NCBI GenBank assembly: GCA_002436115.1
Contig: DIXV01000047.1
Coordinates: forward strand, 1-15,753
Reading direction: 5' to 3'
Length of the DNA: 15,753 nucleotides
From: Streptococcus sp. UBA6071
Lineage (GTDB): Bacteria; Bacillota; Bacilli; Lactobacillales; Streptococcaceae
The notes beneath the pieces were generated by a model. That model saw only the letters and a list, made by a program, of their open reading frames with translations, did not search any database and was not told the origin of the DNA. The translations under genes and the position numbers were made by a program. This document shows positions 15,099 to 15,753 of this stretch, in pieces. Within the stretch, counting starts at the first letter, position 1; every line of letters starts with the position of its first letter.

Positions 15099-15516
15099 TC
15101 CCTAAAAACAGTTGATAACTGACTGTTTTTGAATCTGATTTAAAATCTAGCTTAGCCAACGAATGATTTGCTCCAGATTCTTCAAAGTTTAGCTGAAAGT
15201 CCGTTGGACCTACTATATTCGAAGGAACTGTCATGTCATCATAGCCATTTGAGATACGACCTTGTGAGAAAATAAGGGATACCTTTCGTCCTTTAACTTG
15301 GCTAAGCTGCTGACTTTCCCTATAAAAATGTTCAAATTCTAAGAAAAATAGCTGACTCCTAACCTCTGAGAAAACGAAGCCGATTTGGCTGGACAATAGT
15401 AAGACGAGGCTAGTCGTTAGAAACAATACAATGAGAGATTCCAAAAGGCTAAACCCTGTCACTCGAAAATGAAGAGGTTCAGTTGAGTAACCGCGTCTTA
15501 TCTTTGTTCTTCTCAT
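15070..15516 (-). CDS. comGD: Competence pseudopilin ComGD
   Basis: Pseudopilin ComGD, 148 residues. The prepilin signature VTG-FSLLESLIVLFL is present, with cleavage after Gly21 and Glu26 at mature position 5, preceded by a basic 21-residue leader. Downstream, FFLEFEHFYRESQQLSQ, ISNGYDDMTVPSNI and the C-terminal LAKLDFKSDSKTVSYQLFLG match the family. The AUG at 15514-15516 has AAGGA 5 nt upstream and overlaps comGC by 38 nt; this overlap explains the unusually long leader. It is part of the type IV-like competence pilus. Confidence 0.93.
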   Translation of the reverse strand: MRRTKIRRGYSTEPLHFRVTGFSLLESLIVLFLTTSLVLLLSSQIGFVFSEVRSQLFFLEFEHFYRESQQLSQVKGRKVSLIFSQGRISNGYDDMTVPSNIVGPTDFQLNFEESGANHSLAKLDFKSDSKTVSYQLFLGSGKYKKTEN

Positions 15517-15753
15517 AGTATTCCTTATAATCGTCTGCCTGCTCTTGACTAATGTACTTTTCTGAAACCAACTTGCTCAGATCAACCTTATCTGTGTGAC
15601 TGATAGCATAAATTTCAGCTTGACTTTCCACCACCTTAACAATAGCAGATTGTCCTTTTTCCTTAATAGTATCTTTTTGCTTACTTAAATTTGGAACAAA
15701 AAGAAGCAAGAGAACACTGATAACCAATAAAACTATTAACATTTCAACTAAGG
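15479..15753 (-). CDS. comGC: Major competence pilin ComGC, 5' end outside window
   Basis: 3' part of the major pilin of the competence pilus. Reading inward from the edge the frame gives LVEMLIVLLVISVLLLLFVPNL, the conserved helix after the prepilin peptidase site, so the frame continues beyond 15753 and the apparent ATG at 15740-15742 is internal. Glu in LVE is the +5 glutamate. The rest, KVVESQAEIYAI through ISQEQADDYKEYYEKNKDK, matches streptococcal ComGC. comGA and comGB and the ComX-box promoter should lie to the right of the window. Confidence 0.95.
   Translation of the reverse strand, partial: LVEMLIVLLVISVLLLLFVPNLSKQKDTIKEKGQSAIVKVVESQAEIYAISHTDKVDLSKLVSEKYISQEQADDYKEYYEKNKDKTRLLN

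Overview
The window is chromosomal DNA from a low-GC Firmicute, almost certainly a Streptococcus. The basis is protein content and gene order: a streptococcal-type IF2 with a long Q/N/R-rich linker, NusA without C-terminal repeats, RpoY-RNase J1, and a comG (comY) competence pilus operon followed by an ackA-linked methyltransferase and acetate kinase. I could not assign a species. No tRNA, rRNA, insertion sequence, prophage or CRISPR array was seen; this is core genome.

Layout. (1) Positions 65-5482, minus strand: the rimP-nusA-rnpM(ylxR)-ylxQ-infB operon for ribosome assembly, transcription elongation and translation initiation, with a good extended -10 promoter before rimP; rbfA probably lies beyond the left edge. 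(2) 5718-7844, minus strand: tsaB-rimI-tsaD, tightly packed, giving t6A tRNA modification and ribosomal protein acetylation. (3) 7845-8503: a long divergent intergenic region with a strong promoter reading right, a predicted ~285-nt leader, and a small broken reading frame reading left. (4) 8504-10418, plus strand: rpoY-rnjA (RNA polymerase epsilon subunit and RNase J1), ended by a clear terminator. (5) 10628-12603, minus strand: a CPBP membrane protease and ackA, with ackA having its own promoter, a CcpA-type cre site and a terminator. (6) 12655-15753, minus strand: an ackA-linked methyltransferase preceded by comGG, comGF, comGE, comGD and the 3' part of comGC, which is cut by the right edge.

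The genes share a theme of RNA and ribosome housekeeping next to competence pilus genes. I do not see a wholly new multi-gene system. The most interesting signals are in how expression starts. RimP appears to start at a non-canonical AUC codon behind a perfect Shine-Dalgarno sequence, and ylxQ and infB in the same operon start with UUG. The methyltransferase gene has an extended -10 element only 6 nt before its AUG and no ribosome binding site, which predicts a leaderless transcript. The ackA cre site overlaps the predicted transcription start, and the rpoY-rnjA leader is long and structured. Two or three short decayed reading frames may lie in the gaps.
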